In this document: piece by piece, positions 1-10,609 of the stretch
Layout: each line of letters opens with the position of its first letter
Numbering within the stretch: position 1 is the stretch's first letter
DNA from: Anaeramoeba ignava
Lineage: Eukaryota > Metamonada > Anaeramoebidae
Direction: 5' to 3'
NCBI GenBank assembly: GCA_028826165.1
Contig: JAPDFW010000011.1
Location: 747,001-811,000, forward strand
Length of the DNA: 64,000 bases
Notes under the pieces: generated by a model
Told to the model about the DNA's origin: nothing
The model's input: the letters and a program-made list of their open reading frames with translations, nothing else
The model's database searches: none
Translations under genes and position numbers: made by a program

Positions 1-740
1 TCAAAATCGAAAAAAAGACCCAAAAAAAAATAAATTCAATAAGCAAATTCAAATTCAAATTCAAATTCAAATTCAAAATCAAAATCAAATTCAAATTCAA
101 ATTCAAATTCAAATTCAATAAGCAAAAAATAAATTTAAAAAGCAAAAAATAAATTTAAAAAGCAAAAAATAAATTCAAATTCAAATTCAATAAGCAAAAT
201 TAAATTTAAAAAGCAAAAAATAAATTCAAATTCAAAATCAATAAGCAAAATCAAATTCAAAAAATAAATTCAAATTCAAATTCAAAATCAAAATCAAATT
301 CAAATTCAAATTTAAAAAGCAAAAAATAAATTTAAAAAGCAAAAAATAAATTTAAAAAGCAAAAAATAAATTCAAATCAAATTTAAAAAGCAAAAATTAA
401 ATTTAAAAAGCAAAAAATAAATTCAAATTCAAATTCAATAAGCAAAATCAAATTCAAAAAATAAATTCAAATTCAAATTCAATAAGCAAAAATTAAATTC
501 AAAAAATAAATTCAAATTCAAATTTAAAAAGCAAAAAATAAATTCAAATTCAAATTCAATAAGCAAAATCAAATTCAAAAAATAAATTCAAATTCAAATT
601 CAATAAGCAAAAAATAAATTCAAATCAAATTTAAAAAGCAAAAATTAAATTCAAAAAATAAATTCAAATCCAAATTCAAATCAAATTTAAAAAGCAAAAA
701 ATCAAATTCAAAAAATTAAAATTAAATTTAAAAAGCAAAG
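1..740. repeat. AAATTC / AAAAAGCAAAAAATAAATT mixed tandem repeat
   Basis: The stretch is built from short AAATTC units interleaved with a longer unit of the form AAAAAGCAAAAAATAAATT, reshuffled many times. No coding sequence is seen in it. It contains almost no G apart from the AGC of the longer unit. It sits directly upstream of the T-rich start region of the RCC1-BTB gene. Confidence 0.9.
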
Positions 741-749
741 TTTTTGCTT

Positions 750-779
750 TTTTTTTTTTCATTTTTTTCTTTTTAAAAA
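750..779 (+). promoter_or_regulatory. T-rich start region with TCATTTTT initiator-like motif (RCC1-BTB gene)
   Basis: A long T run with TCA at about 759-761 is followed by T-rich sequence and an A run leading into the ATG at 780. The same TCATTTTT arrangement precedes most other start codons in the window, in sense orientation. It resembles the parabasalid initiator (TCA plus pyrimidine plus W). No transcript start is available to confirm it. Confidence 0.4.
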
Positions 780-2559
780 ATGGCAAAAACAATTTCAATT
801 AACCAAAAAAATCAAATTATATTTTTTGGTGAGAATGAAAAACCAAAACTTATCAAAAATGAACCAAATGAAATAATAAACCCAATTCAATTTGAATTTG
901 AAAATGAAAATGAAAATGAAAATGAAAAACAAATTAAACAAATTTCAACAGGTTATTTTTCAACAATTTTCCTTTTTAAAAATGGAAAAGCAATAGAATA
1001 TTTAAATAAAAATGATTCAAATCAAAATCCTCGAAAAAATCCAAATTGAAAATATTCAAAAAGTATCTGTTGGTTATTACAATGAAGCTATTTTAACAAT
1101 AGAAGGAAATGTATTTGCTAAAGGAGATGAAATTAATCCAAATAATCCAAAAGAATTTATCAATATTTCATCATTAATTGAAGATAAAAATGATAGAATA
1201 ATTGAAGATATTTTTGTGGAGCTAGTTCAATTTACTTATTAACTTCAAATCAAAATGTTTATGGAATTGGTTCAAATGAATATGGTCAACTTGGTATTGA
1301 TTCTGAAACACTTGAACAAACAGAAAAACCAATTTTAATGATGAAAAATGTTTCTAAAATATTTTTAGAAAATTCTTCAAATCATGTTTTTCTTTTAAAT
1401 TCAAATCAAGAATTATTTGGATGTGGATTTAACAGTTATGGTCAACTTGGCTTAGGAGAATCAAATGCAGAATCAGAAATTAATAAATTAACCAAAATCC
1501 AAAATGTTCCAAAAGGCAAAATAATTGATATTAAAGGTGGTGATTATCATTCAATAATGTTGATTGAAAATCAAAATGAAAAATCCAAAAAGAAAACTTT
1601 ATTCATGCGGAGATTCGGAATCTAATGGACTTGGCAAAAGATGAAAAGACTTATGAATTTACTGAAATCAAATCATCTTTATTTGAAGATGATGATAATA
1701 TTCTTGAATTTTCTGTTGGAAGTTATCATACTTTGATTTTAACTTCCAATTCAAAATTGATTGGATTTGGAAATAATTCTAATGGTCAATTAGGAACTGG
1801 AGATACAAAAGATCAATTGATTCCAATTCAAATTGAACTTTTTGAATTTTTACTTGATTACGATCTTTCCAATTATCATGTTTCTTGTGGAGCTTTCAAT
1901 TCATTTCTTTATTATTCTCCTTCTTCTTTATCCAATCTTGAAGAAGATTTGATAAAACTATTTAGAAGAAAAGAATTTTGCAATATTTCATTTAAAACAG
2001 AAAATGGAGAGATAATTTCAGCTCATAAATTAATATTGAAATATAGATTAAAAGATGAAAATCAAATTGAAGAACTTCAAGAAATTATTTCAAAAAATCA
2101 ATTAAAGAATCAAATCAAATATTTGAAATGATTTATTCAAACAGAATCATAGATCCAATATTATATTTCGAAATTAAAGAAATTATAAATTCAAATGAAA
2201 AAATTGAAGAAACAATGAAAAGAATTTATTTAAATGAAAATGAAAAAGATTTTATAATTGAAAGAAAAGAAAAACAATATAAATTTCCTAAATTAATATT
2301 AATAATGAGAAGTGAATTATATCGAGGAATGTTTTTATCTGTAACTGAAGATACTTCTAATAAAGTTACAGATTATAGTGAATTAAGTAATAAATCATTT
2401 CAAATATTTGAATATTGGATTTATTCAAATCAAATTAAAGAAGAAATTCAAATTACACAAGAAATTATTAATGAAATTCAAAAAGGAATTGATTATTTTC
2501 AATTAAATCAAACAAATCCAAATTTATTTGATTTATTAATTAGCAAATTTAATAATTAA
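780..2559 (+). pseudogene. RCC1-repeat / BTB domain protein, frameshifted
   Basis: The region encodes RCC1 blades followed by a BTB domain, an architecture found in ubiquitin-ligase adaptors and regulators of small GTPases. Blade signatures are clear, for example NEYGQLGI near 1280, NSYGQLGLG near 1435 and NSNGQLGTGD near 1780, each close to a CG- or VG-containing strand. From about 1960 a BTB-like start (CNISF, then AHKLIL) appears, and the C-terminal half lies at 2128-2559. The reading frame changes at five points: about 1015-1045, 1211-1215 (a T run one base short within an expected IFCGAS), about 1606, about 1638 (one extra A) and 2095-2125. No splice pair explains these shifts. Most neighbouring multi-exon genes read cleanly, so I favour a decaying gene over bad assembly. 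Stop TAA at 2559. Confidence 0.75.
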
Positions 2560-3615
2560 AATTAAAATTAAAATTAAAATTAAAATTAAAATCAAAATCA
2601 AAATTAAAATTAAAATCAAAATCAAAATCAAAATTAAAATTAAAATTAAAATTAAAATCAAAATTAAAATTCAAAATAAAAATCAAAATTAAAATTAAAA
2701 TCAAAATTAAAATCAAAATTAAAATCAAAATTAAAATTAAAATTAAAATCAAAATCAAAATCAAAATCAAAATTAAAATCAAAATCAAAATCAAAATCAA
2801 AATCAAAATTAAAATTAAAATTAAAATCAAAATTAAAATTAAAATTATAATTAAAATTAATATTAAAATTAAAATTAAAATTAAAATCAAAATTAAAATC
2901 AAAATCAAAATTAAAATCAAAATCAAAATTAAAATTAAAATTAAAATCAAAATTAAAAATCAAAATCAAAATCAAAATCAAAATCAAAATTAAAATTAAA
3001 ATCAAAATCAAAATTAAAATTAAAATTAAAATCAAAATCAAAATCAAAATCCAAAATTAAAATTAAAATCAAAATTAAAATTAAAATTAAAATTAAAATT
3101 AAAATTAAAATTAAAATTAAAATCAAAATTAAAATTAAAATTAAAATCAAAATCAAAATTAAAATCAAAATCAAAATTAAAATCAAAATTAAAATCAAAA
3201 TCTAAATTAAAATTAAAATCAAAATCAAAATTAAAATTAAAATTCATTTATAAAATTAAAATTAAAATCAAAATTAAAATCAAAATTAAAATTAAAATTA
3301 AAATTAATATTAAAATCAAAATTAAAAATTAAAATCAAAATCAAAATCAAAATTAAAATTAAAATCAAAATTAAAATTAAAATTAAAATCAAAATTAAAA
3401 TCAAAATTAAAATCAAAATTAAAATTAAAATTAAAATTAAAATTAAAATCAAATCCAAAATCAAAATTAAAATCAAAATTAAAATTAAAATTAAAATTAA
3501 AATCAAAATCAAAATCAAAATCAAAATTAAAATCAAAATCAAAATTAAAATTAAAATCAAAATCAAAATCAAAATCAAAATTAAAATTTAAATTAAAATC
3601 AAAATTAAAATCCAA
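2560..3615. repeat. G-free (TTAAAATCAAAA)n array
   Basis: About 1.05 kb of AATTAAAATC / AATCAAAATC units with no G that I can find on the plus strand. Long minus-strand frames coding only I/L or N/F/D are artefacts of the 6-nt period. It separates the RCC1-BTB gene from the next plus-strand gene. Confidence 0.95.
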
Positions 3616-3621
3616 AAAATA

Positions 3622-3669
3622 TTTTTCATTTTTCATTTTTCATTTTTTTTTTCTTTCTTCTTAATAAAA
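3622..3669 (+). promoter_or_regulatory. Triple TTTTTCATTTTT start-region motif
   Basis: Three successive CATTTTT units between about 3626 and 3650 are followed by a T/C-rich tract and the ATG at 3670. This is the clearest case of the initiator-like motif seen upstream of most genes here. It lies right at the edge of the repeat array. Confidence 0.4.
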
Positions 3670-5811
3670 ATGAATTCAAATAACCCCTTTGAATTTCAAG
3701 AAAAACATAATCAAATTTATAATTTTTTTCTTGGAGCAATGGGAAAAAGACAAGACAAAGTGGATAAAAAATATCAACAATATTGTGCATCAGTTCAAAA
3801 TTTACTTTTAAAAAAGAAATGGGGATCAAATGTAAAAAATGAATAGAAAAAATGACAACAAAAATTAAAACAATTTTTTTTTTACTTTCATTAATAAATA
3901 GACGATAATCAAAACCCAAAATCAATCAATCACTTCCAAAATCTTCTTCTCACGAGACTTTATAAAATTAGTTTTATTTAATGAAAATGGAGAAAAAACA
4001 ACTCGAAATTTTTCCTATAAACAAATAATCATTTCAAAAGATAAAAATGATGAAAATTCCCTTCAACTTCAAACAGACACATCAGGAAGAATTCACATCC
4101 AATTTGAGTCACCAACTCAGCGCAATTTGGTTGCTGAGTACTATTTTATTGTCAGAGCATCAATGCTCATTCAATCCAAATTGGAATTAATTGAAGAAAT
4201 TTCGAATGAAACTCTTCTATTTGGTAAAACAAAATTTTAATTCATTTTTGCCAATCCAACAAAATTTTTCCCAAATTCCAAAAAAAAAATTTGTTTCTTT
4301 TTTTTTTCTTTTTCTTAAATATTCATTTCTTCAAATTGTTTTTAACACAGAAAATGATTTTTTAAATGGAATTGTTATTTATCAATGGGGAATGAAAAAA
4401 AATGTCTTTCAAATTCTTCAAATTGAAAATGGATTAAAAAAAAACGCAGAAATCACATTGAAAAAAAACGATATCATCATTTTAATGCAAGAAAAAAAGC
4501 AAAAAATCCCAACATCATTAAAAAACAAAGTAGAATTTATAAAAAAGAAAAGAAAAGAAAATAAGAAATAAGAAATACATTTTGAATGATAAATTTTTAA
4601 CATTTTTTTTTAGTTGTTTCTTCACAAATCAAATGCTCAACGATTTGTGTTGCTTTCTCAAGGAAAATCGCTAGAATTTGAATGCAAAACTGGGAAATCA
4701 AGAGATTTCGTAGTTTCATTAATTTCCCTATTTTTAAAACTTCCCTCAAATTCATCCAAAAAAATATTTGATTCTGATGGAGAATTTCGAATCAATTTCG
4801 CAAAACTTTTTCAACCATCAAATTATTCAAATGTTGATAATAAACAACATGTTATTAACGAAATGAGGAATATTATTTACTCTCGTTATTTCAAGAAGCA
4901 AGTGAATTTTTTTATTGAAAAAATACCTGGAATGATTATTATGACAGATGATGGAATTCAGTTGATTTTTAATCAAAACCATCAAATCAAAAGAAAATTT
5001 GAAAATTGCTCTTTATTTTTTAACAGAAAAGATTTATCTGTTCTTTTAATTGAAATATTCGTAACTTTTTTATTTCAAAGAAGAAAAGAAGAAAGAAGAA
5101 AGAAGAAATAAAATTGTTTGTTTTTTTTTTTTTAGGATTCACCAATTATTAAAAGAATTACATTTTGTACAGATGAAAAACAAGATACAGATTTGATTGT
5201 GAATGTTTTCTTTTTTTTTAAATTATCTCAAAAATATGTAAAAAGCAAAAAAAAAATTTGAACTAGCAAAAAAAAATTTTATTTTATTTATTCCAACTTA
5301 ATTTTAGGATAATTTTGTTTGGCATGAAGAAATGATTTGTACATTAGATTATGAAATGATTGAAATGTTTTATGGACAATCCAATACAGTTGAAATTACA
5401 CCAATATCAATTGGACCAGAAAAACTTCTCAAAAGATCAGATACATTAAAAACTGATCGACAAAAATTCACATTTATCAGTGAAAGAAAAAGATTATATT
5501 CCAAAAGAATTCAACTTAAACTTTTTCTTCATAAAACTCAAGTCAATTCATTTGATGATAACGCGATACTTTCATTTGAATCTGGTTTTTTAACAGTTAT
5601 TATTCATAACAAGACTGTTTTGAATTATTTAATCAAACCTGATTTAGAAATTCAAAATTATCTTGAGAACGCAATGAATATTTTGATTTTTAGTGTTCCT
5701 GATACTTTTGAATTAAAAATTTATGATTTTTCTGATGAATTTATTGAAATGAAAAACGAAGTTAGAAAAACAATTTCAAAATTACTTTCAAAAGAAGATG
5801 AAGATTTTTGA
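3670..5811 (+). CDS. Unrecognised six-exon protein, about 558 aa
   Basis: I propose exons 3670-3831, 3902-4223, 4351-4529, 4614-5060, 5136-5198 and 5308-5811 (stop TGA), all with GT-AG introns and consistent phases (0, 1, 0, 0, 0). The donor at 5199 (GTGAAT) could instead be a few bases later. The predicted protein has no signal peptide, obvious membrane span or repeat. It is mostly alternating beta-like and charged segments, with an acidic C-terminus (KEDEDF). Some stretches look like PH-type strands, but I do not recognise the family and assign no function. The gene ends 81 bases from the end of the convergent NT-C2/DIL gene. The first 54 codons begin with MNSNNPFEFQEK and are supported by the start motif upstream. 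Confidence 0.65.
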
Positions 5812-5892
5812 ATGAATAAAAATCAAAATCAAAATCAAATCAAAATAGATTCTTTTGTTCTTTTTGTTTTTTTTTTTTGATAATTAAAAAAT

Positions 5893-8800
5893 TCAATCTT
5901 TTTGTTGACCCAAATATGTTAAATCTTGTGTGAAAAAAATATTTTTTGGAAGTAAAATTAAATTCCAATTCTTTGTTGGATATTGAAGAAGATCAATTTC
6001 TGAAGAAAACATAAAACGAATATCATATCTCAAATAATCAACTAAATGTGGTTTTTCGGTTTGATTTTCAAGTTGCATTCTTTTTAACTTTTCTAAAGGA
6101 AAAGGATTTGGATCAAATCTAATTTAAAAAAAAAATAATAACGGAAAAAAATGTGTCAAAATTTTTTCTTTTTTTAAAAAAATAAATAAAAAAATAAAAA
6201 ATACCGATCTGGTGTGAAATTTGATAATAATGTTGAAATATCTGATGCTTTAAGTGATGGAAATGATTCTTGCAAATTGACTTTATTTGTTTCTGAATCT
6301 GATAAAATTATCTGTTTTATTGTTATAAGTTTTGCACCTTCGAAAATTTGTGAGAGTTCGATACTAAATTTAAATTTAAAAATTAAATTGAAATGAATTA
6401 AATTGAAATGAATTAAAAATTTGTTTCCTATTTACTCAATCTTTTCAAGATTTGCTTTTGTGAGCCAAGTTGATAAATCCAACAAAGCCAACCGAATTTG
6501 GAAACAATTGCTAATTGTGCAAAGTTCATTTCTTTGCAACAACGAATTAAATAAAACTCGATTAATATAACAAAAAATTTGCCTAAAAATCAACAGAATA
6601 ATATCAGATTTGATTTTATTATCTTGAAGCAAATTGAAAAATTTTTCGATGATATGAATTGGAGTTCGAGTTGAAATTTTCACTTTTGATGGTTGATATT
6701 GTTCTAAAAAAGCAGAAACTAAAAGTGGTTTCAATTCCTTTTGCACATTTTCAATTATAAAAATTAAACTTTGCGAAATTAACAAGTAAAGCTTTTTCTG
6801 CAAATATTTTTCAATTTCTTCCTGTGGTTTAGCTTTTGATTTCTCTTCTTTTTTTTTAGTTTTCGTTTTTTTGTTCAAAATTAAAGTTGTTATTTCTGTG
6901 CTTGACAAATTCGGAAGTGAAAATTGTTTCATCAAGATGGAATTTAGAAAAATGGTGTTAGACAAACTCCAGATCAGAATTGGTGTATTCCTTTGGTTTG
7001 TTAAAATAAACTTTTTCAAAGAATCAATAAACTCCGAAGCAATCAAATGTGAGTTGATATTTTTTTTTGGATCGAAAACCTGCCAATAAACCAAGAATTT
7101 ATAAAACAAACAACTTGGAAGTGGTCTTTCCTTATCAAATAAATTAGTTTGAAAATAAAGAAGGCTTTGAATTAAACTTTTTGCATGCAAAATAATTTTA
7201 ATGGTAGAAATTTGCTTTTCCAAACTTAAAATTTCTTGATTTTGATTATGAATTATTATTAACTGACTTTTCATATTTTCATTCTCTTTTTTGCTTGTTT
7301 CTTGCCAAAATTGTTCCACTTCCATTTTTTTAATTGAAATTGTTCGTAATTGCAGTTTTCTATTTCTTAATTCTTCCTTTTTTTTTCTTTCCAATTGTTG
7401 TTTTTCAATTTCCTTTTGTTTTTTTTTTCTTTCCAATTCTTGCTTTTGGAAAATTCTGTTTTTTTGGTGTTTTGCTAAGTATTCTTTTTTTAACTGTATT
7501 TGTCTTTCTTGTTGTTTTTGTTTGATTTCATTTCTTTGTGAATCCGAAAGGTTTTCTTCTTGAGAACTTAAGTTGTTGATTTTTTGGATCAGATCATTAT
7601 TTTGTTTTGAAATACCATCTTTTTGCATTTTGAAAGGTTGTAAGACATCTTCCCATTCTAAATCTTCATCTATTATCTATATAATTTAATAAATGAATTT
7701 TAATTTTAATTTTAATTTTATAAATGAATTTTAATTTAATAAATGAATTTTAATTTTAATTTTGATTTTAATTTTAATTTTAATTTTAATTTTAATTTAA
7801 ATTTTAATTTTAATTTTAATTCAATTTTAATTTCAATTTTAATTTTGATTTTAATTTTATAAATGAATTTTAATTTTAATTTTATAAATGAATTTTAATT
7901 TTAATTTTATAAATGAATTTTAATTTTGATTTTAATTTGAATTTTAATTTTAATTTTATAAATGAATTTTAATTTAATAAATGAATTTTAATTTTTAAAA
8001 CTACAAACTTGATGATCAGGTCTTAATACATCAATAAAATCACTATAGTCATCCTGATTAAAAATATCTTTTTTATTTTCATTATCTTGTTCAGCAGTTG
8101 AAATCACTTCTGAATATTCTTCATCAGAAGAATTTAATTCATTTAAATTTAAATTGTTAATGTATTGTTGAATTTTTTCTTGAATTTCTGGTAATTTCAT
8201 TAAAGAAGGAATATTTCTTAAATTAAAATCTGGATAAATTTTTAAGCAAATTAATAATTTTGGTTGATTTTTATGCTTTAATTGACTTTTGATTGAAATT
8301 GGAAAATCTGGAAAAATTGGTTCAGGTGATGCTATATATTCAATTAGATTAAATTTCACTGTTCCAATACATTTTGTTTTGGAGATTTTTGGTTGCTAAA
8401 AAAAAGAATATAAATATAAATATTTAAAATATATAAATATAAATATTTAAAATATATAAATATAAATATATAAATATAAATATAAATATAAATATAAATA
8501 TAAATATAAATATAAATATAAATATAAATATAAATATAAATATAAATATAAAATAAATTATAAATATAAATATAAATATAAATATAAATATAAATATAAA
8601 ATATAAAATATAAATATAAATATAAAATAAATATAAATATAAATATAAAAATATAAATATTTAAAAATAAAATAAAATATTTAAAATATATAAATATAAA
8701 TATAAATATTTAAAAAATATATAAATATAAATATAAAATATAAATATAAATATTTAAAATATATAAAAATATAAATATAAATATTTAAAATATATAAATA

Positions 8801-9329
8801 TAAATATAAAAATATAAATATAAATAAATAAAAAATATATATAAATATAAATATTTAAAATATATAAATATAAATATTTTAAAATATATAAAAAATATAA
8901 ATATAAATATTTAAAATATATAAATATAAATATTTAAAATATATAAATATAAATATAAATATTTAAAATATATAAATATAAATATAAATATTTAAAATAT
9001 ATAAATATAAATATAAATATAAATATAAATATAAATATAAATTGTTCTTGATTTGTATTTGATTTATTTACAATAAAAAGTCGAAGAGAAACCATGATTT
9101 TTTCAAAACTTTGAGTTCTTTTTTTATGGAAAATAGTTAAAGGAATTCTAAATTCTTCAGACCAATTAACAATTCCTTGTTTTGTAATTGATTTATGTTG
9201 AGTTGCACCTTTTGATTTTCCACTTTTCCAATCAATAAATGCATTTCCACATTTTGAAGCAATTCCAGAAACTGCAACTATTACTAAACAAGCAATACCT
9301 TGTGATTTTTTTTTGATAATTTGAGTCAT
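5893..9329 (-). CDS. NT-C2 / coiled-coil / DIL (dilute) domain protein, 756 aa
   Basis: Five exons read on the minus strand: 9329-9072, 8395-8009, 7676-6436, 6363-6205 and 6118-5893, with phases that add up exactly to 757 codons. Residues 1 to about 150 form an N-terminal C2 domain of the EEIG1/EHBP1 type (INWSEEF-like VNWSEEFRIPLTIF, then IGTVKFNLIEYIA across the first splice). A K/E/Q-rich coiled coil follows at about 245-340. From about 390 to 740 there is a dilute/myosin-V globular-tail domain, with FRQIFCYINRVLFNSLLQR, then LRYDIRF near the end. C2-NT domains bind membrane or Rab-type partners, and DIL domains dock cargo, so a membrane-tethering adaptor is a reasonable inference. Intron 1 (8396-9071) is pure A/T repeat apart from its ends. 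Confidence 0.88.
7679..8006 (-). repeat. Intron 2 of the NT-C2/DIL gene: TTTTAATTTTAATAAATGAA repeat
   Basis: The intron is filled with TTTTAATTTTAA units and a recurring TATAAATGAATTTTAA block. On the sense strand the core has no AG or GT, and the true splice sites lie at the two ends. Confidence 0.85.
8400..9040 (-). repeat. Intron 1 of the NT-C2/DIL gene: TATAAATA array
   Basis: About 640 bases of TATAAATA and ATTTAAAATATATAAATA units composed only of A and T. The donor (GTAAAT in sense) is at 9071-9070 and the acceptor at 8396-8397, just outside this array. Confidence 0.9.
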
Positions 9330-9404
9330 AATTTGAGTTAAAAAATGAAAATTAAAAAAATGAAAAATAAAAAAATTAAAAATTAAAAAATATTTTCAAA
9401 TTTT

Positions 9405-9416
9405 ATTATAAATAAC
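9405..9416 (+). promoter_or_regulatory. TATA-like element upstream of tRNA array members
   Basis: ATTATAAATAAC occurs about 40-50 bases before the first tRNA base, and in equivalent places near 9823, 10421 and 11566. The A and B boxes are internal and intact, so this is a possible accessory Pol III upstream element. Conservation may instead simply reflect duplication of the unit. Confidence 0.35.
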
Positions 9417-9453
9417 CCTCTTTATCAAAAATTTTTAATTAAAAATAATTTAA

Positions 9454-9588
9454 GTCAGAATAGCTCAGTTGGTAGAGCGCGAAAACAACCTATTTGTCTC
9501 TTGACCTGTAGTTTTTCTACTTAGGTACGATTAAATAGGTTTATCACTTTGGATGACGAGGTCGTGGGTTCAATTCCCACTTCTGGCA
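9454..9588 (+). tRNA. tRNA-Gln(TTG) with insert in the anticodon stem
   Basis: The acceptor stem GTCAGAA pairs with TTCTGGC at 9581-9587, followed by discriminator A at 9588. The D arm reads TAGCTCAGTTGGTAGAGC (also a perfect A box), and the T arm GTGGG/CCCAC with B box GGTTCAATTCC. Removing 9482-9543 (62 nt) leaves stem CG-TCA pairing with TGA-CG around the 7-nt loop CTTTGGA, anticodon TTG at 9549-9551, and a 73-nt mature tRNA. The insert therefore lies between positions 28 and 29, not at 37/38. Its termini form a 9-bp stem (AACCTATTT with AAATAGGTT). A T run after CATTCC at the 3' end is the terminator. Isotype is read from the anticodon only; A73 is not typical for eukaryotic tRNA-Gln. Confidence 0.85.
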
Positions 9589-9872
9589 TTCCTTTTTTTT
9601 TGTTTTGTTTGATTTTGAATTTTAATTGATTTTGAATATAAAAGTGTTAAATCATTCCCTTTTTTTAAATATTAATTTGCTTTAAAATCCTTTTCTATTC
9701 CTTTGTTTTAAATTGTTGATTTCCTTTTCTAATTAAATTCTTGCATTTTATTTATAATTTTTAATTTTAAATTGTTGTTCCACTTTTAATTTAATTTAAT
9801 TAAGAAATTAAATTTATTTTGATTATAAATAACCTCAAAAATCAAAAATTTTTTTAATAAAAAATATTTTAA

Positions 9873-10010
9873 GTCAGAATAGCTCAGTTGGTAGAGCGCG
9901 AATTGCTTATTTTCTTTTCTACCTTAAATAGATTTAATCTATTAAGGTCCGTCTTAATAGGCTTATCACTCATAATGACGAGGTCGTAGGTTCGAATCCT
10001 ACTTCTGACA
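9873..10010 (+). tRNA. tRNA-Met(CAT) with insert in the anticodon stem
   Basis: Same body as its neighbours, with compensated differences: acceptor GTCAGAA with TTCTGAC, and T stem GTAGG with CCTAC. The insert is 9901-9965 (65 nt). After its removal the stem CGTCA/TGACG closes the loop CTCATAA, with anticodon CAT at 9971-9973. The insert differs strongly in sequence from the other three copies but keeps the fold: GCTTATT pairs with AATAGGC (one T.G), and an inner ACCTT/AAGGT plus AATAGAT/ATCTATT hairpin is present. The T stem is not that of a typical initiator, so an elongator is more likely, but this is not certain. A T8 terminator follows. Confidence 0.83.
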
Positions 10011-10475
10011 TTCCTTTTTTTTTGTTTTGAATTTGAATTTGAATTTGAATTTGAATTTGATTTTGTATTTGAATTTGATTTTCAATTTGATTTTGTATTT
10101 GAATTTGAATTTGAAATTGATTTTGAATTTGATTTTGAATATGAATTTGAATATGAATTTGAATTTGATTTTCAATTTGATTTTGAATTTGAATTTGAAT
10201 TTGAATTTGAATTTTAATTTTGTATTTTGAATATAAAAGTGTTAAATCATTTCCTTTTTTTAAATATTAATTTGCTTCAAAATCCTTTTCTATTCCTTTG
10301 TTTTAAATTGTTGATTTCCTTTTCTAATTAAATTCTTGCATTTTATTTATAATTTTTAATTTTAAATTGTTGTTCCACTTTTAATTTAATTTAATTAAGA
10401 AATTGAATTTATTTTGATTATAAATAACCTCAAAAATCAAAAAATTTTTAATTAAAAATATTAATTTAAAAATAA

Positions 10476-10609
10476 GCCAGAATAGCTCAGTTGGTAGAGC
10501 GCGAAACGACCTATTTGCCTCTTGACCTGTAGTTTTTCTATTAAGGTCCGACTAAATAGGTTTATCACTGAAGTTGACGAGGTCGTGGGTTCAATTCCCA
10601 CTTCTGGCA
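10476..10609 (+). tRNA. tRNA-Phe(GAA) with insert in the anticodon stem
   Basis: Acceptor GCCAGAA pairs perfectly with TTCTGGC (10602-10608), discriminator A at 10609. The insert spans 10504-10564 (61 nt). The remaining anticodon arm is CGTCA/TGACG with loop CTGAAGT and anticodon GAA at 10570-10572. In the insert the outer stem is ACCTATTT with AAATAGGT, and the inner stem GACCT with AGGTC, one pair longer than in the Gln and Lys copies. A73 suits tRNA-Phe. Confidence 0.85.

Noticed and set aside
1-740. Telomere or subtelomere at the window edge
   Set aside because: The unit is not a telomere-type G-rich repeat, and similar AAATTC repeats occur inside introns, for example in SLC12 copy 3.
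780-2559. Short introns explaining the RCC1-BTB frame changes
   Set aside because: The breaks are single-base shifts within conserved motifs with no GT-AG pair, for example the T run at 1211-1215.
2549-3636. Long minus-strand ORFs made only of I/L, N/F or D/F
   Set aside because: They are translations of a 6-nt repeat with no stop in several frames at once; there is no start motif or conserved domain.
4191-4571. 126-codon plus-strand ORF starting at 4191
   Set aside because: Its first half lies out of frame with the spliced exon 2 ending at 4223; only its second half (4351-4529) is used as exon 3.
9454-9588. Canonical tRNA intron at position 37/38
   Set aside because: With an intron there the anticodon stem would pair CGAAA with TGACG, which fails in all four genes, and no anticodon loop would form on the 5' side.
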